Shown piece after piece: positions 34,098-42,200 of a stretch of 64,000 bases of DNA. This DNA comes from Hyphomicrobium sp. (GTDB lineage Bacteria > Pseudomonadota > Alphaproteobacteria > Rhizobiales > Hyphomicrobiaceae): assembly GCA_030148425.1 (NCBI GenBank), contig JASBTM010000005.1, positions 124,001 to 188,000 on the forward strand. The letters run 5' to 3'. Positions within the stretch are counted from its first letter, which is position 1. Each line of letters starts with the position of its first letter. The notes under the pieces were generated by a model. The model saw only the letters and a program-made list of their open reading frames with translations. It was not told where the DNA came from and ran no database searches. Position numbers and translations under genes: made by a program.

Positions 34098-34354
34098 GAC
34101 AAACCTCCTGTGTTGTGCACCTTCAACGTTCCCCGGAAACGAGAGGTTCCGAAGCTCCCGCATTCAAAACGGAAAAAGCTGGGTGCTGCGTTGCGCACTG
34201 CGGAGGCCCGCACAGCGCGCAAATTCGTGCAAATTAATAAGCAAAACCTGGAACTGAACGCGTGCTCCCGCGTCTTAGCTGTGCGTGTTTGCGGAGTTCC
34301 GATTTCTGCACAGAACGCGGGGATGCCCGAAATCGTGTTTCGGAGAGCGTCGTT

Positions 34355-34786
34355 ATGTCGGCGAACGAAGATCGACCCCTTCCGATGAAGGGCCCAGCAC
34401 GACTTTCGTCGCTCTTCCATCATTGGATTGAACGGGTCAATTTGGCGGTGCGTCGGAATACAACTGCGTCCGGAGACTACCACTCACGCAGCAGCCGTAC
34501 GCGCGGTCGCTCGGAGCAGGATATGATGAGAGCGAGCGAATATCTGGAAATATGCCAAGAATGCGCATTATACGCATATACGATCGAAGACGCTCTCTAT
34601 TGGCACAATGAAATTATCACCGAGCTCTCAATCGAACTCAATCAGATCTGTGCGGCCCGCTGGCCCGCGACGGTGAAGGCGAGTATGTCGATCTCGTTGG
34701 AAGAGCGATTGGCCCATCACGCCGCCGCGGTTTCGCAGCTCACTGCCGTGCTCGAGACGAATGAACGACTGAGCTGGCAGCCCTGA
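34355..34786 (+). CDS. Hypothetical protein, paralogue of the 48863 gene
   Basis: A 143 aa protein started at ATG 34355 (GGAG nine bases upstream). The first 55 residues are basic and variable; the C-terminal 85 residues form a helical domain with CALYAYTIEDALYWHNEII and LAHHAAAVSQLTAVLETNERLSW. The protein encoded at 48863 on the minus strand shares the AYT-EDA-H-E pattern and the LT-ILE-N-LxW ending, so both belong to one family, unrecognised here. Confidence 0.7.
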   Translation: MSANEDRPLPMKGPARLSSLFHHWIERVNLAVRRNTTASGDYHSRSSRTRGRSEQDMMRASEYLEICQECALYAYTIEDALYWHNEIITELSIELNQICAARWPATVKASMSISLEERLAHHAAAVSQLTAVLETNERLSWQP

Positions 34787-34802
34787 TGGGCCAACGCGAA
34801 GA

Positions 34803-34836
34803 GGCGCACGCAATTAAGCGTTGCGCTCTTTTTTTG
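34803..34836 (+). terminator. Rho-independent terminator
   Basis: GCGCACGC-AATTAA-GCGTTGCGC stem with one bulge followed by TCTTTTTTT. It overlaps the 3' end of the convergent small gene at 34814. Confidence 0.7.
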
Positions 34837-34924
34837 CGATCTTCGCTTCGCGCTTCTTCACATTTTCGAGCTTGCGCTGGCGAGCGGTAATCCGCCGGCG
34901 GCGGTTGTCTGACATCGTAGGCAT
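34814..34924 (-). CDS. Very small basic protein
   Basis: A 36 aa frame, MPTMSDNRRRRITARQRKLE then NVKKREAKIAKKERNA in two parts, with GGAG at a good distance before the ATG at 34924. Nearly half the residues are Lys or Arg; it should be a single helix, perhaps binding RNA or DNA. Similar tiny basic proteins are frequent in Hyphomicrobiales. Confidence 0.5.
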   Translation of the reverse strand: MPTMSDNRRRRITARQRKLENVKKREAKIAKKERNA

Positions 34925-35153
34925 AGTGATCTCCGAGAAAATAACGATCCAACCGGACGTTAAATCTCGGTCGGGATCTGGCCCGCACTCCCTAGCAGAG
35001 ACAATACCGTTCGTCACCGGCTTCTTAACGTCCAGTTGACGAAGAAATTCCCGGCAATGCGGGGTCTCGCAAACGATTGGAAAGATTTTCGAGGTATTCT
35101 CGGCGTATTGCGTTTGATCGTAGCCGGGACCAAAAAGCCCAAGGGATATTCCC

Positions 35154-35303
35154 ATGCACGACGACTGGATTGCCGTTTTCCGCGGGCGCGCGGCTCCGAG
35201 CCTTAAGAGTCTCTTTACGGCGGGCCACGACTTCACCGTCCTGCCAGACATCATCGCCGAGCCCTTGCGCCGGTTGGCACTCCTCGAACAGCAGCGCGGC
35301 TGA
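35154..35303 (+). CDS. Small hypothetical protein
   Basis: A 49 aa frame beginning MHDDWIAVFRGRAAPSLKSL and ending RRLALLEQQRG, with GGGA eight bases before the ATG and GC-rich third codon positions. No signal or membrane segment. Too short for a family call. Confidence 0.4.
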   Translation: MHDDWIAVFRGRAAPSLKSLFTAGHDFTVLPDIIAEPLRRLALLEQQRG

Positions 35304-35326
35304 GAGCCAAGCGTCAGTCAGCGCGC

Positions 35327-35851
35327 TTAAAGCGACGCGGATTCCGTGACGATCGCTGCCTTCTGAAATAGAGGAAGCCTGAGCAGCCGACTCCCCTCGA
35401 CCTCCGCCATCATCTTCAATTGCAATCGCTTCTCTTCGAGAAACGTCGGGCCGAAGTCGGGATTGTAGAGCACGATGGCGGTGCCGTTATCAATGATATC
35501 GGCGAGCTTGATGAGCTTCGCATTCCACGGCGCCCGGGCGAGTCTCCAAGCGGCTTGCAATGCGCGCACCTCTCGGCTCTCCTTCTCCATGTCGGTCAGC
35601 CAATAGACGAGTTCCGCGACGTCTTTTCCGAACGTCTCGATCAGCGACTCCATCGTCGTATCGCTCTTCTCGAGGGTGTCGTGAAGAAAAGCAGCGGCGA
35701 TGATATCGGGACTTTTGTGGCCGTGCTCAACAAGGATTGCGACAACGCCATCGAGGTGCGCGATGTAATCCCGCCCATCATGCCTGCGCACCTGCCCGGA
35801 GTGCTTCGCCAGCGCAAAATCTCGAACGTCTTGTATCGTCGCTACCTGCAT
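35327..35851 (-). CDS. HD-domain hydrolase, MESH1/SpoT-hydrolase-like
   Basis: A 174 aa cytosolic protein built from one HD domain. It has AHLDGVVAIL (first metal His), AAFLHDTLEKS (HD pair) and KLADIIDNG (last Asp), the pattern and length of small alarmone hydrolases that remove the 3'-diphosphate of (p)ppGpp. No synthetase or TGS domain is present. An in-frame ATG at 35875 would add eight residues. Substrate specificity is inference. Confidence 0.78.
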   Translation of the reverse strand: MQVATIQDVRDFALAKHSGQVRRHDGRDYIAHLDGVVAILVEHGHKSPDIIAAAFLHDTLEKSDTTMESLIETFGKDVAELVYWLTDMEKESREVRALQAAWRLARAPWNAKLIKLADIIDNGTAIVLYNPDFGPTFLEEKRLQLKMMAEVEGSRLLRLPLFQKAAIVTESASL

Positions 35852-36058
35852 CGCGAGGTTCAACGCTCCTGGCATTCCGGTTAGAGAAGAAAAACCACGG
35901 CGCTAAGACGCGCGCGAGCCCTAAACGGTTTCAAGACCGTGACTTTGTGCCGTACACTGATACTGGCTCAAGCAGGCCCGTCGGCTAAGCACATTGCTCG
36001 TCCGGGTTAATACGATGCCAATTTTAAAGGAAAATTCCCGCGGGTACAGCCTGTTGGC

Positions 36059-37009
36059 TTAACCAGCGAACAAGCGTGTATTTACGAGCGCCGGTGGCGG
36101 CGAACTTAAATAACGCTGAATTGATTGAATATGCGGCTCAATCGCAGCTCTGCCGCTCTCGATCATTTCATCAGCGAGATGAAAATCTAGAACACCAATC
36201 CCCGTAAGATTTGGCGCAACCAGCAGGTCTGGCGGATCCCCCATGAGCCGCGCTCTCGCGATGCGATCGTGAAAGATGCTGAAGGAGTTCAGGATGACGG
36301 ACGTGATGCCGGGTGCTCCATCGCTGCGCCCGAAAATCTGACGGTGTAACAGTTGAAGCGCGCCTCTTCCGTTCCAGCGGGTAATCGGCGTCTCCTCCGC
36401 AACGACATCGGAGGATAGATCTTCCTCATCGTCGCCAATGCAAATTCCGCCTCGACCAAACTCGGTCGTCAAATTTACGCCGACGACGACGCTCGCTCCC
36501 AAAGCGCGGCAGACAGACACCGGCACCGGATTTACAAGACAGCCATCGATGAGCCACCGCCCGTTGATGCTGACGGGCTTGACGATGCCCGGAATGGCAG
36601 ACGAGGCGCGAACCGCATCCGTTACGAGGCCGCGGCGGAGCCAAACTTCCTGGCCCGTCGACAAATCGGTTGCGATGGCCGCAAATCGGATCGGAAGATC
36701 TTCCACGCGAACGCCGGTCAAATGATCGTCAAAGCGATCGAAAAGCCGCTGGCCCGCGATTAATCCCGAACCGGAAACGCTAAGGTCCAAAAAGCTAAAA
36801 ACGCGACGCCGCGTAAGTTGCCGCGCAAAGTCTTCGAGCATGTCGAGACGGCCGGCCGCATAGTGTCCGGCAACGATTGCGCCAATGGAGGTCCCGACGA
36901 CGATTTCCGGCTCGAGCCCTGCGTCGGCCAAGCCGCGCAAAATACCTATATGCGCCCACCCTCGAGCGGCTCCTCCACCCAAGGCCAATGCGAACTTCTG
37001 CTTCGCCAT
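36059..37009 (-). CDS. Patatin-like phospholipase, RssA/NTE family
   Basis: A 316 aa serine lipid hydrolase. The oxyanion loop GGGAARGWAHIG lies at about residues 11-22, the nucleophile elbow is GTSIG, and the catalytic Asp is in DGCLVNPVP. Length and the C-terminal VLDFHLADEMIESGRAAIE block match the RssA-like branch. AGAGG precedes the ATG at 37009; an upstream ATG lacks a site. Monocistronic. Confidence 0.9.
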   Translation of the reverse strand: MAKQKFALALGGGAARGWAHIGILRGLADAGLEPEIVVGTSIGAIVAGHYAAGRLDMLEDFARQLTRRRVFSFLDLSVSGSGLIAGQRLFDRFDDHLTGVRVEDLPIRFAAIATDLSTGQEVWLRRGLVTDAVRASSAIPGIVKPVSINGRWLIDGCLVNPVPVSVCRALGASVVVGVNLTTEFGRGGICIGDDEEDLSSDVVAEETPITRWNGRGALQLLHRQIFGRSDGAPGITSVILNSFSIFHDRIARARLMGDPPDLLVAPNLTGIGVLDFHLADEMIESGRAAIEPHIQSIQRYLSSPPPALVNTRLFAG

Positions 37010-37159
37010 CGATCGAAACCTCTCGCCGCGACCCTTTGCGGACACATACCAACGCAGATGAGAGGTATTTTGTTCAATACAAGTCAGTTGAGCAATTATA
37101 CGCGAGGATTACCGCTAACGTTCTCAGCCGAACGGACGGCGGCAGAGCACAAGCTGCTG

Positions 37160-37366
37160 TCACGCGGCGTTCTTGCGATTGCGGGAGTCCGACGCGTAAA
37201 CCTCGTCCAAAACCTGATGTAACTGACGGCGCGCCTCACGCAAATGACGCGAACATTCTTCGGGGTCGCTGACAGCAAAACGCACTGGGGCCGACTTCAA
37301 GTCTTTTTCGAGTTCATAGACTGCCTTGAGAACTTCATAGACCTGACTGATGGCCTTCTTGCGCAT
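37160..37366 (-). CDS. Small helical hypothetical protein
   Basis: A 68 aa acidic-basic helical protein, MRKKAISQVYEVLKAVYELE at the start and RHLREARRQLHQVLDEVY in the middle, with AGGGAG at good spacing. Probably a two-helix hairpin. Family unknown. Confidence 0.65.
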   Translation of the reverse strand: MRKKAISQVYEVLKAVYELEKDLKSAPVRFAVSDPEECSRHLREARRQLHQVLDEVYASDSRNRKNAA

Positions 37367-37440
37367 CGCACGCTCCCTTCATCGATGTCCGAGTTTTAAC
37401 GGACTAAAATGAGGAGAGTTCCCGTCATAAACGTGCTGGA

Positions 37441-37635
37441 TCAGCCTAGCTGGCCCGTATCCTGAAGCTCACGCAGGAATTGCCGAAGATGAAAGCATTC
37501 GTCTTTGATCGTCTTGAGAGCAACCTTGGCCTCGAAGGATTTTCCTTCCGCACGCGCTGTGTCGAGGCGCGTAGCCTCGCCGCGAATGAGATTAAGGCCT
37601 TTGACGATCCGCTCCGCCGCTCCGTCTGTTTGCAT
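37441..37635 (-). CDS. Small helical hypothetical protein
   Basis: A 64 aa protein, MQTDGAAERIVKGLNLI... with KVALKTIKDECFHLRQFLREL near the end. The second ATG (37635) sits seven bases behind GGGG and is preferred over the one six bases upstream. It resembles the 37160 product in size and helical character but not clearly in sequence. Confidence 0.6.
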   Translation of the reverse strand: MQTDGAAERIVKGLNLIRGEATRLDTARAEGKSFEAKVALKTIKDECFHLRQFLRELQDTGQLG

Positions 37636-37812
37636 GGACATACCCCGCTTTAACGCAATTCGGGGTTCTCGATGCGAATTAAGGCACGGAGTTGTCGACG
37701 CACCTCACGTTCGATTTCTCCGTATTAAGCGCCTTTATAACGCAATTCTCTCGCACACGACGGCGACAGCACGCTAGCCGAGAAATTCCGGCGACCCGCG
37801 CGGAGAAGCCTC

Positions 37813-38079
37813 TTAAATCGCGAGTTCGGAATCCCGCTCCATCCAATACAGATCGGCTAGGCGATCGAGCAGGGGCGCCGGCAATGGCGTCTTTGCAATA
37901 TCGGAATGCAGATAAATGTTGGCGGGCACAAAGGCCGCCCTCGTCTCTTCCGATTGGTTCCGCGCGATAGGCTTGATAGCCGGCTCCGCAGCCAGCCAAT
38001 TTCCGTAGCCGTAAAGCGAAGACTGCGATGCGCGCATCATCGCCATCGACCAGATCCATACTGCCATTGCGGGGTGCAT
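37813..38079 (-). CDS. Small hypothetical protein
   Basis: An 88 aa protein with a clear AGGAGAG site. The N-terminus has a mildly hydrophobic MAVWIWSMAMM, then SSLYGYGNWLAAEPAIK and a C-terminal LDRLADLYWMERDSEL helix. No family recognised. Confidence 0.6.
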   Translation of the reverse strand: MHPAMAVWIWSMAMMRASQSSLYGYGNWLAAEPAIKPIARNQSEETRAAFVPANIYLHSDIAKTPLPAPLLDRLADLYWMERDSELAI

Positions 38080-38175
38080 GACGCTCTCCTGGAAAGACCG
38101 ATAGCTATAACGCCGAGGAGAACGCTCAAGTTTCGATGTGCGACATTGTAAGCACGCTTGGCCAATGCCACCGCT

Positions 38176-38607
38176 TCACGATTTTTTATGTCTCGCAAAC
38201 TCGGTCTGAATTCTCTCCATTTCCTCTTCGGTGCAATGTTCCAGATCGATAAGCCTATTTCGGGCGCTCTCTGTGCACCGTATCAGCTCGTCCAGTTTCA
38301 ATTGGATTGCCTTTCCGTCTCTGTTTTGACTGTGCTGAATAAGAAAAACGGCCAGGAACGTTATCACTGTCGTGCCGGTGTTGATGACAAGCTGCCATGT
38401 ATCGGAATAGTGAAAAAATGGGCCAGTCGCGGCCCAAACGATGACGGATAGCGTTGCAACGACGAAAGCTGAAGCGGATCCGATGACCATCGCGGACTGC
38501 CCGGCAAATTCGGAGAACCACGCCAGCGTTTTATGTTGCCATGTCGCGCTCGGAAGTTTCGCAGGATCGACTTCATTGGGCGCGAGCGATCGAGATGTGT
38601 TATCCAT
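38176..38607 (-). CDS. Low-affinity iron permease family protein
   Basis: A 143 aa inner-membrane protein of the Iron_permease family. Two membrane segments (about 40-60 and 72-92) enclose ATGPFFHYSDTWQLVINTGTT, and the TFLAVFLIQHSQNRDGKAIQLKLDELI signature (here split as FLIQHSQNRD and KAIQLKLDELI) is followed by a helical tail LEHCTEEEMERI. The family is small and its transport role rests on yeast Fet4 similarity. The ATG at 38607 has no strong site; a GTG at 38622 is possible. Confidence 0.85.
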   Translation of the reverse strand: MDNTSRSLAPNEVDPAKLPSATWQHKTLAWFSEFAGQSAMVIGSASAFVVATLSVIVWAATGPFFHYSDTWQLVINTGTTVITFLAVFLIQHSQNRDGKAIQLKLDELIRCTESARNRLIDLEHCTEEEMERIQTEFARHKKS

Positions 38608-38772
38608 TTTTCGCGAGACCACAGAGATGGGAGCGCTCCGATTGCGATCTCGCGCTGCCCAAAGTTTGTAGACGTGTTTCTCGGAACGTCGGCCCGCGAC
38701 AGTGGTTCCGGACGTTCAGGGCCGACGGCCTCGCTCTTCAGGCATCGGAAACACGCAATGGAGCGGCCAAGC

Positions 38773-39018
38773 TCACTCCCCGGTCGCGTCCTTCACACAC
38801 TTGTTCGTGAAGCTCGTCTCGGCCGCGCCGTGAAGCTTTTTCTCTTTCGCGCCTGCGGTGCATTTCGTCTTCGCGTCTTTCTCGCATTTGGTCATGAAGC
38901 TTTTCAGCGCCGCGCCCGCGAGTTTCTTATCTTTTGCGGTCGCGGAGCAGGTTGCGTCATCCGCAAATGCGCTCCCGCATACGGCTAAGCTCATCATCGC
39001 TATCAGAAGGGTCTTCAT
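38773..39018 (-). CDS. PsiF repeat protein
   Basis: An 81 aa exported protein with a signal peptide (to about residue 20, CGSAFA) and two PsiF repeats: CSATAKDKKLAGAALKSFMT and CTAGAKEKKLHGAAETSFTN, each with a KC pair after the helix. Strong GGAGG site. PsiF is phosphate-starvation induced in E. coli; its role is not known. Confidence 0.88.
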   Translation of the reverse strand: MKTLLIAMMSLAVCGSAFADDATCSATAKDKKLAGAALKSFMTKCEKDAKTKCTAGAKEKKLHGAAETSFTNKCVKDATGE

Positions 39019-39204
39019 CGCTTCCTCCATTTCGGTTCGGTGCCGCGTCGCACGATTGTCGGCTCGCGGAGTATATGCTGTTTTGCCCGCCAATATCGCC
39101 AAATCCCGGGCTATTCCCTTACCGAAAAGTAAAGTCTAAATCGCGAAAGCGAAAAAAAAGCGCGTGGGCCTGCATCAGCTTCGTGACCGCGCCGAAAGCC
39201 GACC

Positions 39205-39510
39205 TTATTTCGGCTGCACGCTCTGGTCTCCCCCGGGCTCGCCTGGCGGAATGATGACCGGCATTTTATCGCCGGTATTGGCGGGCGGCGCTTGGTGAAT
39301 TTCAGGATCGACGCCGTGCGGTGGCGTCAGCACGCCCTTACTTTCGTCGAGCTTTTTGCTGAGCGACTTTTCGCTGGGCTGGCCTTGCTGATTATCCGGC
39401 GTCGATGGCGCAGGCGTCTGAGCGGGTGCTTGCGCATTCGCAGCACTTACCGCTCCCAGAACAACGCTCATACTCACCGCGCGAAAGAGAAGTTTAAGAT
39501 CACGCCGCAT
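39205..39510 (-). CDS. Exported proline-rich hypothetical protein
   Basis: A 101 aa exported protein with a signal peptide (to about residue 26, SAANA) and an AAGGAG site. The mature part is Pro/Gln-rich with LSKKLDESKGVLTPP, GVDPEI and the ending MPVIIPPGEPGGDQSVQPK, an ending I associate with a widespread Hyphomicrobiales family of unknown role. Confidence 0.7.
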   Translation of the reverse strand: MRRDLKLLFRAVSMSVVLGAVSAANAQAPAQTPAPSTPDNQQGQPSEKSLSKKLDESKGVLTPPHGVDPEIHQAPPANTGDKMPVIIPPGEPGGDQSVQPK

Positions 39511-39781
39511 ATCCGCTCCTTCCTGTCATTGCTGCAGGCTGAGAAACGGCAACGGGTGGAGATTGGCGAAGTTCCCAATTCCCGAAGTTCCTGTACCGCG
39601 AGTTCGCGCCGTGAGCAGAAAACGGAACCCAACGCGTATGAGGGGAGTAGACCGGGTGCCACGGCACGCACTTACCCTCAGTGCGACTGCCCCCAAGGCC
39701 GTGGTGAAACGGAGCACCCCGATTTTAAGCAGGGAATCGGGGTGTCTCCATTTTCATGCGCGAAATAGCGAGTCCTCGCCA

Positions 39782-40057
39782 TCACGCTGAGCGCGATTGC
39801 GGCTCGCGCGTAGATTTCTTCATGAGGGCATTCAGCTGATTGAAGAGGAGACGACCTTCTACCTGATCATCGAGATACCCTTCTTCGCGCAGCTTGCGCT
39901 TGATGTCTGCGACCGTGGTGCACCGGCCCGAACTCGCAAGCTCGAACGCGCGCTCCAATTGGGAAAGGCGATTGTCCACCGGATGATGCTCCTTGATTTT
40001 CCAGCCCTTGTCACAGCTTGTCGTCATTGGGAGCACGAGCTGCGTGGTACGTTGCAT
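39782..40057 (-). CDS. Small hypothetical protein with LRxEGYxxxQ-EG motif
   Basis: About 91 aa; the start is uncertain (in-frame ATGs at 40129, 40057 and 40027, none with a good site). The conserved-looking part is LERAFELASSGRCTTVADIK then KLREEGYLDDQVEGRLL, a helix-turn pattern that could bind nucleic acid or protein. A related LRDEGYSPSQIEG stretch ends the 47506 protein. Function unknown. Confidence 0.6.
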   Translation of the reverse strand: MQRTTQLVLPMTTSCDKGWKIKEHHPVDNRLSQLERAFELASSGRCTTVADIKRKLREEGYLDDQVEGRLLFNQLNALMKKSTREPQSRSA

Positions 40058-40224
40058 GCGCGACACCGTGGCTCGCCGGCGGTCCGTCTTTTCGCTCGCG
40101 AAAGCGCCAGTTTCGCGGCTATGTGCCTGCATATCTCGGACCACGCGTTCACGCGTTCCATAAGCTGTGCGCAAAATGGTTCGGAGCGCGTTTAGGTTCC
40201 GGCATTCTTTCGGAATTGTTTAAC

Positions 40225-40575
40225 ATGGCACACCCTCACCCACCCCCGCGCGTGACGCGCGTCTTCATCGCTTGCACCCCGAATTACCAAAATCGAAGGG
40301 CCATAATGGAGGCCTTGGGGTCCATCTTTCTCGATACGATCGATGGGCAGCGAGAATATTATTATTCAGACTGTGTAGCGATTTCCGAAATCTTCGATGA
40401 CGGCGTGTTAAACCCGGCCGCTTTTCGACGGATCGCGTATGACGATCCCACACAGCGGGAAACAATCAAAAACCTCCAGTTCACCCATGTCGTTGCGGGC
40501 GGCGATGATGTTTTCGTCGAAAATCTGCTGTCCGCGATCGGAGGAGACGGAACCTTGCTTGTCCGTCTCGCCTGA
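40225..40575 (+). CDS. Hypothetical protein
   Basis: A 116 aa frame with acceptable codon use but only a weak site. Contains RVFIACTPNYQNRRAIMEAL, an acidic/aromatic REYYYSDCVAISEIFDD and THVVAGGDDVFVENLL. Soluble, strand-helix alternation; no family recognised. Confidence 0.5.
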   Translation: MAHPHPPPRVTRVFIACTPNYQNRRAIMEALGSIFLDTIDGQREYYYSDCVAISEIFDDGVLNPAAFRRIAYDDPTQRETIKNLQFTHVVAGGDDVFVENLLSAIGGDGTLLVRLA

Positions 40576-40655
40576 AATACTCAAGATTGCCGGACACGAT
40601 TGAACATCGCTTTCGGGCATTCCTTGTTCGGCTTCAATAGGTCGAGGAAACATCG

Positions 40656-40847
40656 ATGGACAGACGCAAATCGCAGGTCGTAGAGCCCGAGGAGTTCGAT
40701 CCCGACACGCCATCGCCGACGCCGGAACAGATGCCGGGGCATCCGCAAGACGTTCCCTTGTATCCGGGAGACGAGGACGATTCCGATGATGAACGCGATG
40801 ACGAGAACGTCGCTGTTCCCGACGATGAAGAGGACGACGAGGCATAG
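40656..40847 (+). CDS. Small highly acidic protein
   Basis: A 63 aa protein with GAGGAAA site. Starts MDRRKSQVVEPEEFDPDTPS and ends in a run of Asp/Glu (DEDDSDDERDDE, DDEEDDEA). Probably disordered. Followed by a terminator. Confidence 0.6.
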   Translation: MDRRKSQVVEPEEFDPDTPSPTPEQMPGHPQDVPLYPGDEDDSDDERDDENVAVPDDEEDDEA

Positions 40848-40871
40848 GCGACCTACGCTCCGTGTCACGAA

Positions 40872-40910
40872 GAAAAGCCCTCACGCCTTGTGCGCGAGGG
40901 CTTTTCATTT
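40872..40910. terminator. Bidirectional Rho-independent terminator
   Basis: GAAAAGCCCTC/GAGGGCTTTTC stem with T-rich flanks on both sides, between the acidic-protein gene and the convergent pseudo-receiver gene. Confidence 0.85.
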
Positions 40911-40935
40911 TCTCGCAACTGCGATCAAGAGAGCG

Positions 40936-41289
40936 CTAGTGGACGAGTTGATAAGTCTGCGCGCCACATTCGGCAACGAGACCCTTCACTGCAATGATTG
41001 CTCCGGACATCTGGCGCCGTGTCGGATAGCGGGCCGGAGGCTCCGACGTGAAAACCGACGGAATGTTCCGCGCGGCAAGCATTCTGCAGAACGCAACCGT
41101 TTGCGGATCCTGAGAATAGGGTAACACCACTGCGTCGATGCTCTTCGCATCAAGGAGCCTTTCGGCGAAGGCAAGGCTTTCAACGACGTGCGCCTTCGCA
41201 CCCGCAGCAATGAACGACTGTCTCAACCCGAACGCGGCATCGCCTTTCGGATCGACAATGAGAATAGAAAGTTCGGTTAGGGTGGTCAT
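40936..41289 (-). CDS. Receiver-like protein without the phosphoacceptor aspartate
   Basis: A 117 aa stand-alone domain with the CheY-like order of strands and helices: LSILIVDPKGDAAFGLRQSF, HVVESLAFAERLL, DAVVLPYSQD, IPSVFTSEPP. Where receivers have the phosphorylated Asp at the end of the third strand, this protein reads L-P-Y; the acidic pair after the first strand is reduced to D-P. It is therefore likely a pseudo-receiver that cannot be phosphorylated. Its start has AAGG nine bases upstream. It sits 245 bases from a complete two-component system on the same strand. Confidence 0.6.
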   Translation of the reverse strand: MTTLTELSILIVDPKGDAAFGLRQSFIAAGAKAHVVESLAFAERLLDAKSIDAVVLPYSQDPQTVAFCRMLAARNIPSVFTSEPPARYPTRRQMSGAIIAVKGLVAECGAQTYQLVH

Positions 41290-41534
41290 AGTGGGTACCT
41301 TGCGGCGCGATGCGGTCGCGCTTTCCGCTTGGAGCCCAACCTCTTGGCCGGGCAGTCCCAGGATGACAGCAACGCAACGGGGCAACGTGGCTGACCAGAA
41401 TTCAAGAACGCCCCGGTGCCTAGAAGCTACGCACTTGCACGGAGTTCAAGCAAGGGGAACCTTCATTCGGAGCGCCAACATTCGTCATTGCATCGCACAT
41501 CGGCAAAACGCGAAAAAGTTCCCAAAAATTGCGA

Positions 41535-42188
41535 CTAAATCGATATCGGCGCCGCGACCGGCGGGACCAAGCCATGCTTCATGCAGAGATAAACCAGCTC
41601 GATATCGGACTGCACGCCGAGCTTCGATTTGATCGTGTAGTGATGGTTTGCGATTGTCTTCGGACTGAGATTGAACGCCGCGGCTGTCTCGTGCGTCGAC
41701 TTCGCATCGAGGATCATTCGCAAGATTTCAAACTCTCGCGGCGTCAACGCTTCAATCGGTGAGATATCATCCAGCAACCGGCTTTCCGCGATCAGCTGAT
41801 TGATTTCGTCGCAAAGAGCAGTCCTTCCCTCATAGACCGCGCGGATCGCCGCCACGAGCGTGTCGGGTGGACTACTTTTGGTGATGTAGCCGCGAGCGCC
41901 CGCGCGGAACGTCTGACGAGCGTAAGTTGCGTCGGCGTGCATCGTGAAAATCAGAATGCGGGCTTGAGGATCGAATTGCCGGATCTGGCGCACGAGATCG
42001 ATGCCGCCACGGCCGGGCATCGTAATGTCCGCGATGACGACATCCGGTTTCGATGCCTTAAACGCGATATAGGCGGATGCAGCTTCCCCGGCCTCGGCCA
42101 CAACCTCGATGCCTTCGTGTTTTTCTATCAACCGCCGATAGCCTTCGCGCACGATCGCATGATCATCGACGAGTAAGATGCGGATCAT
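41535..42188 (-). CDS. NarL/FixJ-family response regulator
   Basis: A 217 aa DNA-binding response regulator. The receiver domain (1-120) has LLVDDH and phosphoacceptor D54 in VIADITMPG; the LuxR-type HTH (about 150-210) has LTPREFEILRMILDAKSTHETAAAFNLSPKTIANHHYTIK (recognised as two blocks, LTPREFEIL and NLSPKTIANHH). GGGAG precedes the ATG, 12 bases after the kinase stop, so kinase and regulator are one operon. Target genes unknown. Confidence 0.92.
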   Translation of the reverse strand: MIRILLVDDHAIVREGYRRLIEKHEGIEVVAEAGEAASAYIAFKASKPDVVIADITMPGRGGIDLVRQIRQFDPQARILIFTMHADATYARQTFRAGARGYITKSSPPDTLVAAIRAVYEGRTALCDEINQLIAESRLLDDISPIEALTPREFEILRMILDAKSTHETAAAFNLSPKTIANHHYTIKSKLGVQSDIELVYLCMKHGLVPPVAAPISI

Positions 42189-42200
42189 CGGATTCTCCCA

